DNA from: JAIBJN01 sp963838795
GTDB taxonomy: Bacteria > Actinomycetota > Thermoleophilia > Gaiellales > Gaiellaceae
DNA length: 64,000 bases
Reading direction: 5' to 3'
Assembly (NCBI GenBank): GCA_963838795.1
Contig: CAWISL010000005.1
Span: 62,001 to 126,000 of the forward strand
The position numbers were made by a program, and so were the translations under genes. The notes under the pieces were generated by a model. That model saw only the letters and a list, made by a program, of their open reading frames with translations, was not told where the DNA came from and did not search any database. Below are positions 1 to 8,484 of this stretch, one piece after another; the stretch's first letter is position 1; each line of letters starts with the position of its first letter.

Positions 1-394
1 GCCACGCCCGCCTGCGCTCGGTCCCCCACACGTTCGTGAGGGCGATGCGGATGGCGGCCATCATGCCGCTCGCGGCCCAGAGGACGGCGAGGAGGGCAAT
101 GAGGCCCAGGGCGGACGTAGGGCTCGCCAGCCCCGCGACCGCCTCGTCGAGCCGCACGCTCCCCGCGGCCGAGAGGCGGAGGTTGTCGACGAGCCAGGTG
201 ATGATCTCGTCGCGGCGCTCGTCGTTCTCGATCAGCAGCCCGAAGATCGAGACGAGGAAGATGGCAAGCGGGAAGAGCGAGAAGAGGACGCGGTAGGCGA
301 TGGCCGCGGCGAGCTGGGGGCACAGGTTGCGGCTGTAGGCCTCGGCGGCCTCCCGGCCTGTGTGCCAGACGCGCCGGGAGAGGCGGGCAAGCAT
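1..394 (-). CDS. YihY/BrkB family membrane protein, N-terminal part (runs off the window)
   Basis: The minus strand reads from an ATG at 394 to the window edge with no stop, about 131 codons. The product starts MLARLSRRVWHTGREAAEAY and contains the stretch LAAAIAYRVLFSLFPLAIF, typical of the first membrane segment of YihY/BrkB proteins (once misnamed ribonuclease BN). A second hydrophobic segment lies near residues 95-115. The family is an integral inner-membrane protein of uncertain, possibly transport, function. The C-terminal part lies outside the window. The family call rests on the N-terminal pattern only. Confidence 0.75.
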   Translation of the reverse strand, partial: MLARLSRRVWHTGREAAEAYSRNLCPQLAAAIAYRVLFSLFPLAIFLVSIFGLLIENDERRDEIITWLVDNLRLSAAGSVRLDEAVAGLASPTSALGLIALLAVLWAASGMMAAIRIALTNVWGTERRRAW

Positions 395-472
395 GGCCCG
401 CCCTCGTTCTCCGGCCGGTCACCCGTTCCTGCGGTGCCGAGTCAGTCGGGCGGCGTGCTGGGCGAGCCCCGG

Positions 473-1252
473 TCAGTCACCCTGCGCGCGGAGGTCCCCG
501 GCGAAGAACTCGAGCGCCTTGCGCGTCTTGGTCTCCTGCTCGCCGCTCATGTCGACGCCACGCTCGGTCAGGAAAGCGCGCGTTTCCGCCGAGACCTGGA
601 ACGCCTCGCCCGGGGCGCACTTGGTCGAGAGCTCGAGCAGGCGAGAGTTGTCGGGATAGAGCCACATCTCCGCGACGACCTTCCGGCCGAGCTCGCGCGG
701 CGCGAATTTCACCTTGAGGACGAAGATCGGCCCGAGGGTCGAGAGATCGTCGAGCGCCAGGCCCTCGGGGGCATGTTCGGCGTAGAACGCCCGCTGCTCC
801 TTCGTGAAGAGCTTGCGGAGCGGGCGGTCGCCCTGCACCGTCTCCCTGACCCGCGGGTTGTCGAGCGCGCCCTTCATCGAGCCGGAGCAGACGAAGCCGC
901 CAGGCATCGCGTCGACCTCAACACCGAACCCCGGCATTGCGCGGAGCTCGGATGGGAGCTCCTGCGGGACGACCGGCCGCAGCTTGACCACGGTGTCGTC
1001 CCCCTTCCCCTGAACCCGGCGGGCGCGCACGACGACGCCGCTCGCATTGAGCGTCAGGTCCGGGGTGTCGAAGAAGAAGACCTGGCGGATCTGCGCGTCC
1101 AGGGGGTCGATGTCGAGCGCCTGTGCGGCCGTGCGCTGCGAATCGGCGGGTACGGTGAGCTTGAGCTCGACGCTGTCGGATTCCTTCGTGAGAGCGAGCA
1201 CCTCGATGATCTGCTCGTCGGTCAGAGTGGGTGATGTCTTGGTAGCTGCCAT
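473..1252 (-). CDS. CYTH-domain protein (triphosphate tunnel family)
   Basis: 259 residues. An acidic/basic motif near residue 30 (SVELKLTVP) fits the ExExK-type start of CYTH domains. Further charged beta-strand blocks follow (VVVRARRVQGKGDDTVVKLRP; ILKVKFAP-like segment; AEMWLYPDNSRLLELSTK). CYTH enzymes bind triphosphate substrates in a beta-barrel tunnel and include thiamine triphosphatases, inorganic triphosphatases and class IV adenylate cyclases. Which activity applies cannot be read here. The ATG at 1252 is preceded by GGAGAGG, supporting this start. There is no CHAD domain in the same chain. The gene stands alone, with about 80 bp on either side. Confidence 0.7.
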   Translation of the reverse strand: MAATKTSPTLTDEQIIEVLALTKESDSVELKLTVPADSQRTAAQALDIDPLDAQIRQVFFFDTPDLTLNASGVVVRARRVQGKGDDTVVKLRPVVPQELPSELRAMPGFGVEVDAMPGGFVCSGSMKGALDNPRVRETVQGDRPLRKLFTKEQRAFYAEHAPEGLALDDLSTLGPIFVLKVKFAPRELGRKVVAEMWLYPDNSRLLELSTKCAPGEAFQVSAETRAFLTERGVDMSGEQETKTRKALEFFAGDLRAQGD

Positions 1253-1332
1253 AGCCTCTCCTCCGTTCGGGGCAGTGATTATTGCGCGATCAACGCGCTG
1301 AGGACGCGTTGTCCGCCTGAAGCGCGATCACG

Positions 1333-1785
1333 TCAGGCCGCGCTGATCTCGACGATCCTGGCCATCCACACGCCGCGTGGCGCCTGGACCTCGACCGTCT
1401 CGCCGGCCTTGCGGCCGAGCAGCGCCTTGCCGAGAGGAGACGTCGGCGAGACCGTGCCGTCGCCGCCGACCGCCGAGATCTCCAGCTCCATCAGCGCGCC
1501 GGTCTCGTCTTCGATCACGACGTGGGAGCCGACGGCTGCCGTGTCCGAGCCTCCGGCCTCTACGACGACCGCGCCGTCGAGACGTCCGCGCAGGATTGAG
1601 ATCCGCCGCTCGAGGAGCCCCTGTTCGTCCTTGGCAGCGTGGTACTCGAAGTTCTCCGAGAGGTCGCCGTGGCCACGTGCGACGGCGATCGCCCGCACGA
1701 TCTCGGCCCTCTTCGGCCCCTCGAGCTCCGCGAGCTCGGCGGACAGGCGGGCGTGCTGCTCTGGAGTCAGTCGCTCGTCCATCAT
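1333..1785 (-). CDS. greA: Transcription elongation factor GreA
   Basis: 150 residues, slightly shorter than the usual ~158. The N-terminal coiled coil carries the family signature GDLSENFEYHAAK near residue 40, with the acidic tip that reaches the RNA polymerase active site. The C-terminal FKBP-like half contains SPLGKALLGRKAGE. GreA stimulates cleavage of backtracked transcripts. The start codon directly abuts the typA stop codon with no gap, so the two are probably one transcript with translational coupling. Two ATG codons occur in tandem at the start and either could be used. Confidence 0.93.
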   Translation of the reverse strand: MMDERLTPEQHARLSAELAELEGPKRAEIVRAIAVARGHGDLSENFEYHAAKDEQGLLERRISILRGRLDGAVVVEAGGSDTAAVGSHVVIEDETGALMELEISAVGGDGTVSPTSPLGKALLGRKAGETVEVQAPRGVWMARIVEISAA

Positions 1786-3630
1786 CTAGACGGGGGCCAG
1801 GCCCCGCGCCCTGCGGCTGGCAGCGGACTGACGCCGCTGGCCGGAGAGCTCGACCTTGCGCAGGCGCACGTGGTGCGGCGTTACCTCGACGCACTCGTCC
1901 TCGCGGATGTACTCCAGCGCCTGGTCGAGCGAGAGCGGACGCGGCGGAATCAGGCGGACCAGCTCGTCGGCCGTCGAGGAGCGCATGTTCGTCAGCTTCT
2001 TCTCCTTCGTGGCGTTGACGGCGAGGTCCTCGGCGCGCGCGTTCTCGCCGACGATCATGCCCTCGTAGACGTCGAGTCCCGGAGCGACGAACAGCGAGCC
2101 GCGTTCCTGCAGGTTGAGGATTGCGAACGCCGTCGTCGTCCCGCGACGATCCGCGACGAGGGCGCCCGTCGGCCGCGTCCGCAGCTCGCCGAACCACGGC
2201 TCGAAGCGCTCGAAGACGTGATGGAGGATGCCCGTCCCGCGTGTCTCGGTGAGGAACTCGGTGCGGAAGCCGATCAGGCCGCGTGCCGGCACGACCACGT
2301 CCATCCGCACCCAGCCGCTCCCGTGGTTGACGAGCGCCTCGGTGCGGCCCTTGCGGAGCGCGAAGAGCTGGGTCACGACGCCGAGGTAGTCCTCGGGCAC
2401 GTCGATCGAGACGCGCTCCACCGGCTCGTGGAGGACGCCGTCGATGCGACGCGTCACGACCTGCGGCTTGCCCACCGTCAGCTCGAAGCCCTCGCGGCGC
2501 ATCTGCTCGACGAGGATCGCGAGCTGGAGCTCGCCGCGCCCCTGCATTTCCCAGACCTCGGGCCGTTCGGTCGGCAGGATCCGGAGCGAGACGTTGCCCA
2601 CGAGCTCCGCGCGGAGCCGGCTCTCCACCAGGCTCGCAGTCAGCTTGTCTCCGTCGAGGCCTGCGAGGGGCGAGGTGTTGATGCCGATCGTGACCGAGAG
2701 CGAGGGCTCGTCCACGGAGATCACGGGAAGCGGGCGCGGGTCATCGGGGTCGGCGAGCGTCTCGCCGATCGTCACTTCGGGGATCCCGGCGATCGCGACG
2801 ATCTCCCCGGGCCCCGCCGTTTCGGCCTCGACGCGATCGAGCGCCTCGGTGACGTACAGCTCGGTCGTCTTCGCCCGCTCGACGGAGCCGTCGGCTCGAC
2901 ACCAGGCGATCGGCTGCCCGCGCTGGATCGTCCCTTGCAAGACGCGGCAGAGGGCCAGGCGGCCGACGTAGGGTGAAGCGTCCAGGTTCGTGACGAGAGC
3001 CTGCAGCGGATGTCCCTCCTCGAAGGTGGGCGCCGGGATGTGCTCCAAGATCAGATCGAGCAGCGGCTGCAGGTCGGGGCCGAGGGCGTCCGGGTCGGAG
3101 TCGAGCGAGGCCCGGCCGGCCTTCCCGTTGCAGTAGACGATCGGGAACTCGATCTGGCTCTCGTCCGCGTCCAGGTCGAGGAAGAGCTCGTACACCTCGT
3201 TCACGACCGCCTCGATGCGCGCGTCGGGCCGATCGACCTTGTTGACGACGAGGATCACCGGGAGCCGTGCCTCGAGCGCCTTGCGGAGCACAAAGCGGGT
3301 TTGCGGCAGCGGCCCCTCGCTTGCATCCACGAGCAGGAGCACGCCGTCGACCATCGTCAGGCCACGTTCCACCTCGCCTCCGAAGTCCGCGTGGCCGGGC
3401 GTGTCGACGATGTTGATCTTCGTCCCCGCATAGCGGACGGCCGTGTTCTTGGCGAGGATGGTGATCCCCTTCTCGCGCTCGAGGTCCATCGTGTCGAGGA
3501 CGCGCTCGGCGACGTCCTGGTTGGCGCGGAACGCGCCCGACTGCCAGAGCAGCGCGTCGACGAGCGTCGTCTTGCCGTGGTCGACGTGCGCCACGATGGC
3601 GAGGTTGCGGATGTCCGAGCGAACGGGCAC
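1786..3630 (-). CDS. typA: Ribosome-associated GTPase TypA/BipA
   Basis: 614 residues, normal for the family. The G domain begins at once with AHVDHGKTTLVDALL (P-loop), followed by a switch I block (EREKGITI), DTPGHADFGGEVER (G3) and NKVDRPDA (G4). EF-Tu domain 2, EF-G-like domains and the TypA-specific C-terminus follow. TypA is a translational GTPase that binds the ribosome and helps large-subunit assembly and growth under stress. The start is a GTG. greA follows with zero spacing. Confidence 0.96.
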   Translation of the reverse strand: MPVRSDIRNLAIVAHVDHGKTTLVDALLWQSGAFRANQDVAERVLDTMDLEREKGITILAKNTAVRYAGTKINIVDTPGHADFGGEVERGLTMVDGVLLLVDASEGPLPQTRFVLRKALEARLPVILVVNKVDRPDARIEAVVNEVYELFLDLDADESQIEFPIVYCNGKAGRASLDSDPDALGPDLQPLLDLILEHIPAPTFEEGHPLQALVTNLDASPYVGRLALCRVLQGTIQRGQPIAWCRADGSVERAKTTELYVTEALDRVEAETAGPGEIVAIAGIPEVTIGETLADPDDPRPLPVISVDEPSLSVTIGINTSPLAGLDGDKLTASLVESRLRAELVGNVSLRILPTERPEVWEMQGRGELQLAILVEQMRREGFELTVGKPQVVTRRIDGVLHEPVERVSIDVPEDYLGVVTQLFALRKGRTEALVNHGSGWVRMDVVVPARGLIGFRTEFLTETRGTGILHHVFERFEPWFGELRTRPTGALVADRRGTTTAFAILNLQERGSLFVAPGLDVYEGMIVGENARAEDLAVNATKEKKLTNMRSSTADELVRLIPPRPLSLDQALEYIREDECVEVTPHHVRLRKVELSGQRRQSAASRRARGLAPV

Positions 3631-3697
3631 CGCGTGAGGGTAGCGACACGAGCGAGGGCCCCGAGCAGGCCCGCGGCGCTAAGGTAGGGGGCTTCGC

Positions 3698-4738
3698 GTG
3701 CGCAAGGCGCTCGTCATCTCGCTCCTTGCTCTCGCCGTCCTTTTAGGGTCGGGCATCGTAGCCCTGCATCGATACGATGCGGCGCGCTCGGGGGAGATCG
3801 TCGCAGGGACGACCGTCGGCGGCGTGGACGTCGGCGGCATGTCCGAGGCGGAAGCTCGCGCCGCCGTGGAGCGGGAGATCGCCCAGCGCCTCGGCCAGCC
3901 GCTCACGCTCACGTACCGCGACCGCGACTTCGAGCTCGACGCCGCGCTCTTCGACGTCAGCACCAATGCCGACGAGGTCGTGGGCACGGCGCTGGCGGAG
4001 AGCCGTGAGGGCAGCTTCATTCGGCGCTCGCTCCTCAGCTTGACCGGGCGCGCCCAGGGGAAGGCCTACGAGCTGGATGTCGACTACTCGACCGGGGCGG
4101 TCGCAAGGGTCGTCGCCGGGATCCGTCGCGAGCTCGACCGCGACGCCCGCGACGCGAGGGTAGCGGCGTCGTTCACCGGCGTTCTCCTCACCCCCGCAAG
4201 CACCGGGGTCACCGTCCAGGCGCAGGCGCTTCGACGGGGCATCTCCGAGGCCGTCGTCGGCGCCGAGGAGAGCCGCAGCCTGGCCGTCCCGACGAAGTCC
4301 ACCAAGCCGAAGGTGACGACGGGGGAGCTGACCGACCGCTACAGCCACTTCATCGCGATCAGCCGCAGCCGGCGCGAGCTCCGCCTCTTCGTGGACCGCA
4401 AGCTCGTCAGGACCTATCCGGTCGGGATCGGGGCGCTCGGCTTCGAGACCCCATCCGGCATCTACGAGATCGAGAGCATGGCCGCCAATCCAGCCTGGTA
4501 CGTCCCCGACAAGGCCTGGGCGGGAGACCTGGCGGGCAAGGTGATCAAGGGGAACGATCCCGACAACCCGATCAAGGCGCGCTGGATGGGCTTCTGGGAC
4601 GGCGCCGGGATCCACGGGACGGCCGACGAAGCCTCCATCGGCACGGCGGCGTCACACGGCTGCATCCGCATGACCGTCAGGGACGTGATCGACCTGTACG
4701 ACCGCGTCCCCCTGCACACGCCGCTGTCGATCGCCTGA
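3698..4738 (+). CDS. L,D-transpeptidase (YkuD) with N-terminal PG-binding-4 region
   Basis: 346 residues from a GTG. An N-terminal signal anchor (about residues 4-25, LVISLLALAVLLGSGIVAL) places the protein outside the membrane. Residues ~35-190 resemble the paired putative peptidoglycan-binding type 4 domain (VGGVDVGGMSEAEARAAVE). The C-terminal YkuD domain carries the catalytic motif SHGCIRM near residue 320 and the upstream HG of GIHGTADEASIG. Such enzymes make 3-3 cross-links in peptidoglycan or attach proteins to it. The gene is divergent from typA with about 67 bp between, and a strong terminator follows. Confidence 0.93.
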   Translation: MRKALVISLLALAVLLGSGIVALHRYDAARSGEIVAGTTVGGVDVGGMSEAEARAAVEREIAQRLGQPLTLTYRDRDFELDAALFDVSTNADEVVGTALAESREGSFIRRSLLSLTGRAQGKAYELDVDYSTGAVARVVAGIRRELDRDARDARVAASFTGVLLTPASTGVTVQAQALRRGISEAVVGAEESRSLAVPTKSTKPKVTTGELTDRYSHFIAISRSRRELRLFVDRKLVRTYPVGIGALGFETPSGIYEIESMAANPAWYVPDKAWAGDLAGKVIKGNDPDNPIKARWMGFWDGAGIHGTADEASIGTAASHGCIRMTVRDVIDLYDRVPLHTPLSIA

Positions 4739-4745
4739 AGGAAGT

Positions 4746-4779
4746 AGTCGCCCCTGGTGGCCGTAGTCCAGGGGCGACT
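4746..4779 (+). terminator. Stem-loop terminator after the L,D-transpeptidase gene
   Basis: A perfect 12-bp inverted repeat, AGTCGCCCCTGG against CCAGGGGCGACT, with a 10-nt loop, starts 8 bp after the stop codon. No long T-run follows, as is usual for actinobacterial hairpin terminators. Confidence 0.75.
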
Positions 4780-4797
4780 CTTGGAGTGGTGGAGCTA

Positions 4798-4813
4798 CGG
4801 GCGAAAACGCCCG
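4798..4813 (-). terminator. Small hairpin downstream of the secreted Gly/Asn-rich protein gene
   Basis: The sequence CGGGCGAAAACGCCCG forms a 6-bp stem with an AAAA loop (TTTT on the minus strand). It lies about 38 bp past the stop codon of the minus-strand gene. A weak terminator is the simplest reading. Confidence 0.4.
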
Positions 4814-4850
4814 ACGCTGCTGAGCCCGCCACCGCGGACCTGGGTCATGG

Positions 4851-5393
4851 CTAGAAGAAGAGCGGCCACAGGTAGTGGAGGAACGCCTGGACGGCGGTTG
4901 GTAGCGCCGGCTCCTCGGGCTCCTCCTCCGAGGACTCGCCGGGCTCGGGCGTCTCGTCGCCAGGCGCCGGAGCCTCGTCGTCGCCCTCGGTGACGCCGTC
5001 GCGGTCGTGCGCCTCCCGAGAGACGCACTTGCCGAAGGCGTTGGCCTTGTTCTCGTTCTCACCGTATTCCTCGGCGAACGCTTCGGCGCCCATCTGGTCT
5101 CGCTCGAACTTGCACATCCAGGCGGGATTCATGTGCTTTGGGCCGTCCTCGCCGGTCTCGGCTTCGCCCCCGCGCGCAGCTTGCCGCTCGGCCTTCTTCT
5201 CCTGGCCGTGGCTCTTGCCGGCCCGGTCTAGCCTGCCGCCGCCGGTCGGGCCTTGAGCGCCGCTGCCCGCCCACGCGGGCGGACCGTGGCCCTTTCCGTT
5301 GCCGTTTCCGTTGCCGGGCTTCGCGCCGGCCACCGGTACGAGGAGCGCGGCGGCGAGCGCCCCGGCGAGCACCGCGATAAGTCCACGTTTCAT
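4851..5393 (-). CDS. Secreted Gly/Asn/His-rich protein
   Basis: The start at 5393 (MKRGLIAVLAGALAAALL) is chosen because GGAGG sits about 12 nt upstream and the product then begins with a clean signal peptide cut near VAGA-KP. The mature chain opens with GNG/GHG repeats (KPGNGNGNGKGHG), then a charged region rich in K and E. A short block with two cysteines follows (MCKFERDQMG and FGKCVSREAHD), then an acidic Pro-rich stretch and a hydrophobic C-terminal tail. No enzyme family is recognised. The gene is divergent from an ECF sigma gene whose C-terminal tail has the same GNG/GHG composition, which suggests related surface components or a regulator and its target. Confidence 0.6.
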   Translation of the reverse strand: MKRGLIAVLAGALAAALLVPVAGAKPGNGNGNGKGHGPPAWAGSGAQGPTGGGRLDRAGKSHGQEKKAERQAARGGEAETGEDGPKHMNPAWMCKFERDQMGAEAFAEEYGENENKANAFGKCVSREAHDRDGVTEGDDEAPAPGDETPEPGESSEEEPEEPALPTAVQAFLHYLWPLFF

Positions 5394-5515
5394 GAGGTGT
5401 CTGGCCTCCATGTCGATGTCCCTGGCTGGGAGTGGTTGTCCCAAGCACAGACGCCCGCACCGGCGAAAACCTGCGCCGAGCTTGAACCTCGCTGAGGATC
5501 CGTAACAATCTCTGT

Positions 5516-6619
5516 ATGGCCGTTGCCCCCGAGGCGAGCCGCGTCGTCCTGGCGCCGGCTGCGTCCGAAACAGCCGAGCAGCTCTTCCACGAGCACTCGG
5601 GCTGGATCTACGGCTACTGCCTGCGGCTTCTCCGCTCGCCGGAGGAAGCGGAGGACGCGCTCCAGACCACCTATCTGAACGCCTGCCGAAGCCTGAACCG
5701 GGGGACGCGGCCGAGGGTTGGCTCCGCTTGGCTCCTTCGTATCGCCCAGAATGTCTGCTTCGTCCGGATGCGCTCGTCTGGTCGACGCCGGAAGATCGAG
5801 CGAGCCCACGACATCACGATTCTCGAGGAGACCGTGGCCGCGCCGGAGCGCTCGGCCGACGCGCTCATCGGCCTGACCGACGCCCTCTGCAGCATGCCGG
5901 AGCGCCAGCGCGAGGCAATTCTCCTGCGGGAATGGCAGGGCCTCTCGTACCAGGAGGTGGGACACCGGCTCGGCCTGACCCAGGCCGCGGTCGACACGCT
6001 GATATTCCGTGCGCGCCGGTCGCTCGCCGCCGCCCTCGACGATCCGGGCAAGCGCGAACGGCGAAAGGCGCTACGCGCCCTGGACGTGGGCGGCCTCGCG
6101 GCGGCCATCAAGGGGCTCTTTGCCGGCAGCGCCGGCGTCAAGCTCGCCGCGCTCACGGTCGCCGCCGCGACGACGGCAACGGTCGTCGCCACCGACCCTA
6201 CCGGTGTGTGGCGCGACCGACCCGACCCCGGAGCGCCCGCAGCCGTAGTCGCAGCGCCGAAGCATGCGCCCTCACCCGGCCCGTCCGCGCCGGCCGCGCC
6301 CACCACGCCGATCGCCGCGCCGGGGGAGGACCAGTCGCGGCCGGCCGTCGTCAAGGCCCCCGAGCGCCCCGGGCCACGCGCCGAGCGCGGTCGTGAGTTC
6401 GGCCAGGCGACCGCCGCCGCCGCGAAGACCAAGAACGACGGGAAGAAGAACGGGCACGGAAACGGACAGGGGAACGGCAGGGCGCTCGGCCACGCGAAGA
6501 CGGCCGGCTCGCCCGCGAGCTCCAACGGGCACGCGCAGCCCGCCCGCGGCAAGCCTGAGTCGCCCGGGCAAGGCCACGAGGGCGCGCCCGCCCATGGGCA
6601 GGCGAAGAAGGCGTCCTAG
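5516..6619 (+). CDS. ECF sigma factor with C-terminal membrane segment and Gly/Asn/His-rich tail
   Basis: 367 residues. Sigma region 2 is seen at about residues 20-90 (LFHEHSGWIYGYCLRLLRSPEEAEDALQ) and region 4 at about 120-170 (MPERQREAILLREWQGLSYQEVGHRLGL). About 35 residues later a hydrophobic stretch near 215-235 (VKLAALTVAAATTATVVATD) could cross the membrane. The last ~130 residues are Pro/Ala-rich, then Gly/Asn/His/Lys-rich (KKNGHGNGQGNGRALGHAK). The sigma domain should therefore lie in the cytoplasm with the tail outside. Plain ECF sigmas are ~180-200 residues. No separate anti-sigma gene is adjacent, so the tail may itself control activity; that is inference. The divergent neighbour encodes a secreted protein with a similar repeat composition. 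Confidence 0.8.
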   Translation: MAVAPEASRVVLAPAASETAEQLFHEHSGWIYGYCLRLLRSPEEAEDALQTTYLNACRSLNRGTRPRVGSAWLLRIAQNVCFVRMRSSGRRRKIERAHDITILEETVAAPERSADALIGLTDALCSMPERQREAILLREWQGLSYQEVGHRLGLTQAAVDTLIFRARRSLAAALDDPGKRERRKALRALDVGGLAAAIKGLFAGSAGVKLAALTVAAATTATVVATDPTGVWRDRPDPGAPAAVVAAPKHAPSPGPSAPAAPTTPIAAPGEDQSRPAVVKAPERPGPRAERGREFGQATAAAAKTKNDGKKNGHGNGQGNGRALGHAKTAGSPASSNGHAQPARGKPESPGQGHEGAPAHGQAKKAS

Positions 6620-6670
6620 CTTCCGATAGAACGAGAAGCGGCCCCGTCATTGCCCCGGGTCAACCGCGTT

Positions 6671-6684
6671 CGCTCTCGAGAGCG
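6671..6684. other. 14-bp perfect palindrome between convergent genes
   Basis: CGCTCTCGAGAGCG is a perfect palindrome in the 73-bp gap between the convergent ECF sigma and phosphonomutase-family genes. It could form a cruciform or stem, or be a protein-binding site. It has no spacer loop, so a terminator role is uncertain. Confidence 0.35.
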
Positions 6685-6692
6685 TTCCCGCC

Positions 6693-7487
6693 TCAGCGGC
6701 TGAGCCACTCGTCGAGCGGAAGGCGTGCGCCGAGCGAGGAGAGATCACCGGCGTCGCGGATCTCTACGGCCGCAGCTGCCGTCGCGCTGGCGGCTACCCA
6801 CGTCAGGCCGCCTCCAACGCTGATCCGCCGCGCGCCGGCCGCGGCGATCTCGCCCACCGTCAGGCCGGGCAGCGCGAGCACGTTCACCGGCCTGGAGACG
6901 GCATCGCACACCGCTCGGATCTCCTCGGTCGTCTGCAGCCCGGGCGCGTAGAGCACGTCTGCGCCGGCCGCTTCGAAGGCCTGGAGGCGTCCGATCGTGT
7001 CCTCGAGGTCCGGGTTGCCGCGGATGTGGTTCTCGGCCCGCGCGGTGAGGACGAACGGGACGCCGAGGCTTCGAGCGGTCTCCGCCGCGGCGGCGATCCG
7101 CTCCGCGGCGTACGCGATCTCGTAGAGGCCGCTTGCTGGGTCGTAGTCCTCGATCGAGCCGCCGACGGCCCCCGCGTCGGCAACCCGGGCGATCGCGAGC
7201 GCCGCGTCCTTCGGGTCCGGCCCGTAGCCGTTCTCGAGATCGACGGAGAGCGGCAGATCGGTGGCCCGGTCGAGCGCCGCGGCGTGGTCGACCACCTCGT
7301 CGAGGGTGACGTCGCCGTCCAGGCGGCCGAGCGTGAACGCGAAGCCGGAGCTTGTGGTGGCGAGCGCTTTGAACCCGAGCGCGGCCAGCACCCGGGCCGA
7401 GCCGGCGTCCCAAGGGTTCGGGATCACGAACGCCTCGCCGGCGTGCAGCGCCCGGAACGCCTCCCCTTTCTGCACTTGGCTAGTCAT
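6693..7487 (-). CDS. Isocitrate lyase/PEP mutase (phosphonomutase) family enzyme
   Basis: About 264 residues from the ATG at 7487. The upstream in-frame extension is the shadow of the preceding gene and is not included. The TIM barrel shows the family order: FVIPNPWDAGSARVLAALGF, ALATTSSGFAF, PLSVDLENGYG (metal-binding acid) and GGSIEDYDP. The KKCGH catalytic loop of isocitrate lyases is not visible. Members cleave or form C-C or C-P bonds in 2-oxo acids; many actinobacterial copies act on 2-methylisocitrate or oxaloacetate, or have unknown substrates. The start overlaps the upstream oxidoreductase stop by 8 nt, so the two are co-transcribed. Confidence 0.85.
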   Translation of the reverse strand: MTSQVQKGEAFRALHAGEAFVIPNPWDAGSARVLAALGFKALATTSSGFAFTLGRLDGDVTLDEVVDHAAALDRATDLPLSVDLENGYGPDPKDAALAIARVADAGAVGGSIEDYDPASGLYEIAYAAERIAAAAETARSLGVPFVLTARAENHIRGNPDLEDTIGRLQAFEAAGADVLYAPGLQTTEEIRAVCDAVSRPVNVLALPGLTVGEIAAAGARRISVGGGLTWVAASATAAAAVEIRDAGDLSSLGARLPLDEWLSR

Positions 7488-8361
7488 CGACGACGCGGAG
7501 AACCACTTTGCCACGCTTGCCCGGCTCCATGACGCGCTGGAACGCCGCCTGCGCCTCGTCGAGCGGAAAGACCGAGTCGACCAGCGGCCGCAGCTCTCGG
7601 GCATCGGCGAGGCGGGCGAGCTCCCCGAGCTGCTCGCGGTTCGGCTCGACAACGAAGTACACGCTCTCGCCCGGGGGCTCCTCGGCGATCGAGACGAGGC
7701 GTCCACCCTCACGCAAGACGGCGGGCGAGCGCTCGAGCAGGTCGCCGCCGGCCGTGTCGAAGACGAGATCGACCGGGTCGAGGGCGTCCTCGAAGCGGGT
7801 CGTCGTCGAGTCGACGACCTCGTCCGCGCCGAGCGCGCGGGCGGTCTCGACCCCGCCGCTCGACGTCGTGCCGATGACGTGCGCGCCCCGGTGGCGCGCG
7901 AGCTGGACGGCGAAGCTCCCCACCCCGCCGGCGGCTCCGTGGATCAGCACCCGCTCTCCCGGAGCAAGCTTGCCGTGGTCGAAGAGCCCCTGCCAGGCGC
8001 TTAGGCCCGCGAGCGGGATGGAGGCGCTCTCGACGTGGGCAACCGCCTGCGGCTTCGGCCCCAGGAGCTGGCTGGGGACGACGGCGTATTCGGCCGCAGC
8101 GCCGTCCCGGTCGAAGGCCCCGAGCGCGAAGACCTCGTCTCCGACGTTGACACCCTCTCCTGCTACGACGACGCCGGAGAGCTCGTACGACGGGATCGCC
8201 GGGAGTCGATCCACCGGCCACTCGAGCTCGTCTCGAGTAATCGCCGCGGCGTACACCCGCACGAGCGCCTCTCCGGGCCCGGGGGTTGGGGTCTCGATCC
8301 GTTCGTAGACGAGCTGCGGGTGCAGCCGGATCGCCCACATCGAGGCCGGGATGGCGCTCAC
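7480..8361 (-). CDS. MDR-superfamily NADPH:quinone oxidoreductase-like protein
   Basis: 293 residues. The catalytic fold opens with ETPTPGPGEALVRVYAAAI. The Rossmann signature is VLIHGAAGGVGSFAVQLARHRGAHVIGT near residue 145. Zinc ligands of classical alcohol dehydrogenases are absent, matching the zinc-free quinone oxidoreductase subgroup. The expected reaction is NADPH-dependent reduction of a quinone or enone. It is the first gene of a two-gene unit with the phosphonomutase-family enzyme and is divergent from an AraC regulator, which may control it. Confidence 0.88.
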   Translation of the reverse strand: MSAIPASMWAIRLHPQLVYERIETPTPGPGEALVRVYAAAITRDELEWPVDRLPAIPSYELSGVVVAGEGVNVGDEVFALGAFDRDGAAAEYAVVPSQLLGPKPQAVAHVESASIPLAGLSAWQGLFDHGKLAPGERVLIHGAAGGVGSFAVQLARHRGAHVIGTTSSGGVETARALGADEVVDSTTTRFEDALDPVDLVFDTAGGDLLERSPAVLREGGRLVSIAEEPPGESVYFVVEPNREQLGELARLADARELRPLVDSVFPLDEAQAAFQRVMEPGKRGKVVLRVVDD

Positions 8362-8484
8362 CGTGTCCTCCTCATGCAGAGGGGATCTTGCTGGAAAGAA
8401 TCCGGTTCCGCGACCTCTACCGCGGGCCGCGCTTCACGGCGTCCGTATTTCGCCGAACCCTCGACGATCGCGATACTGGAGGCC

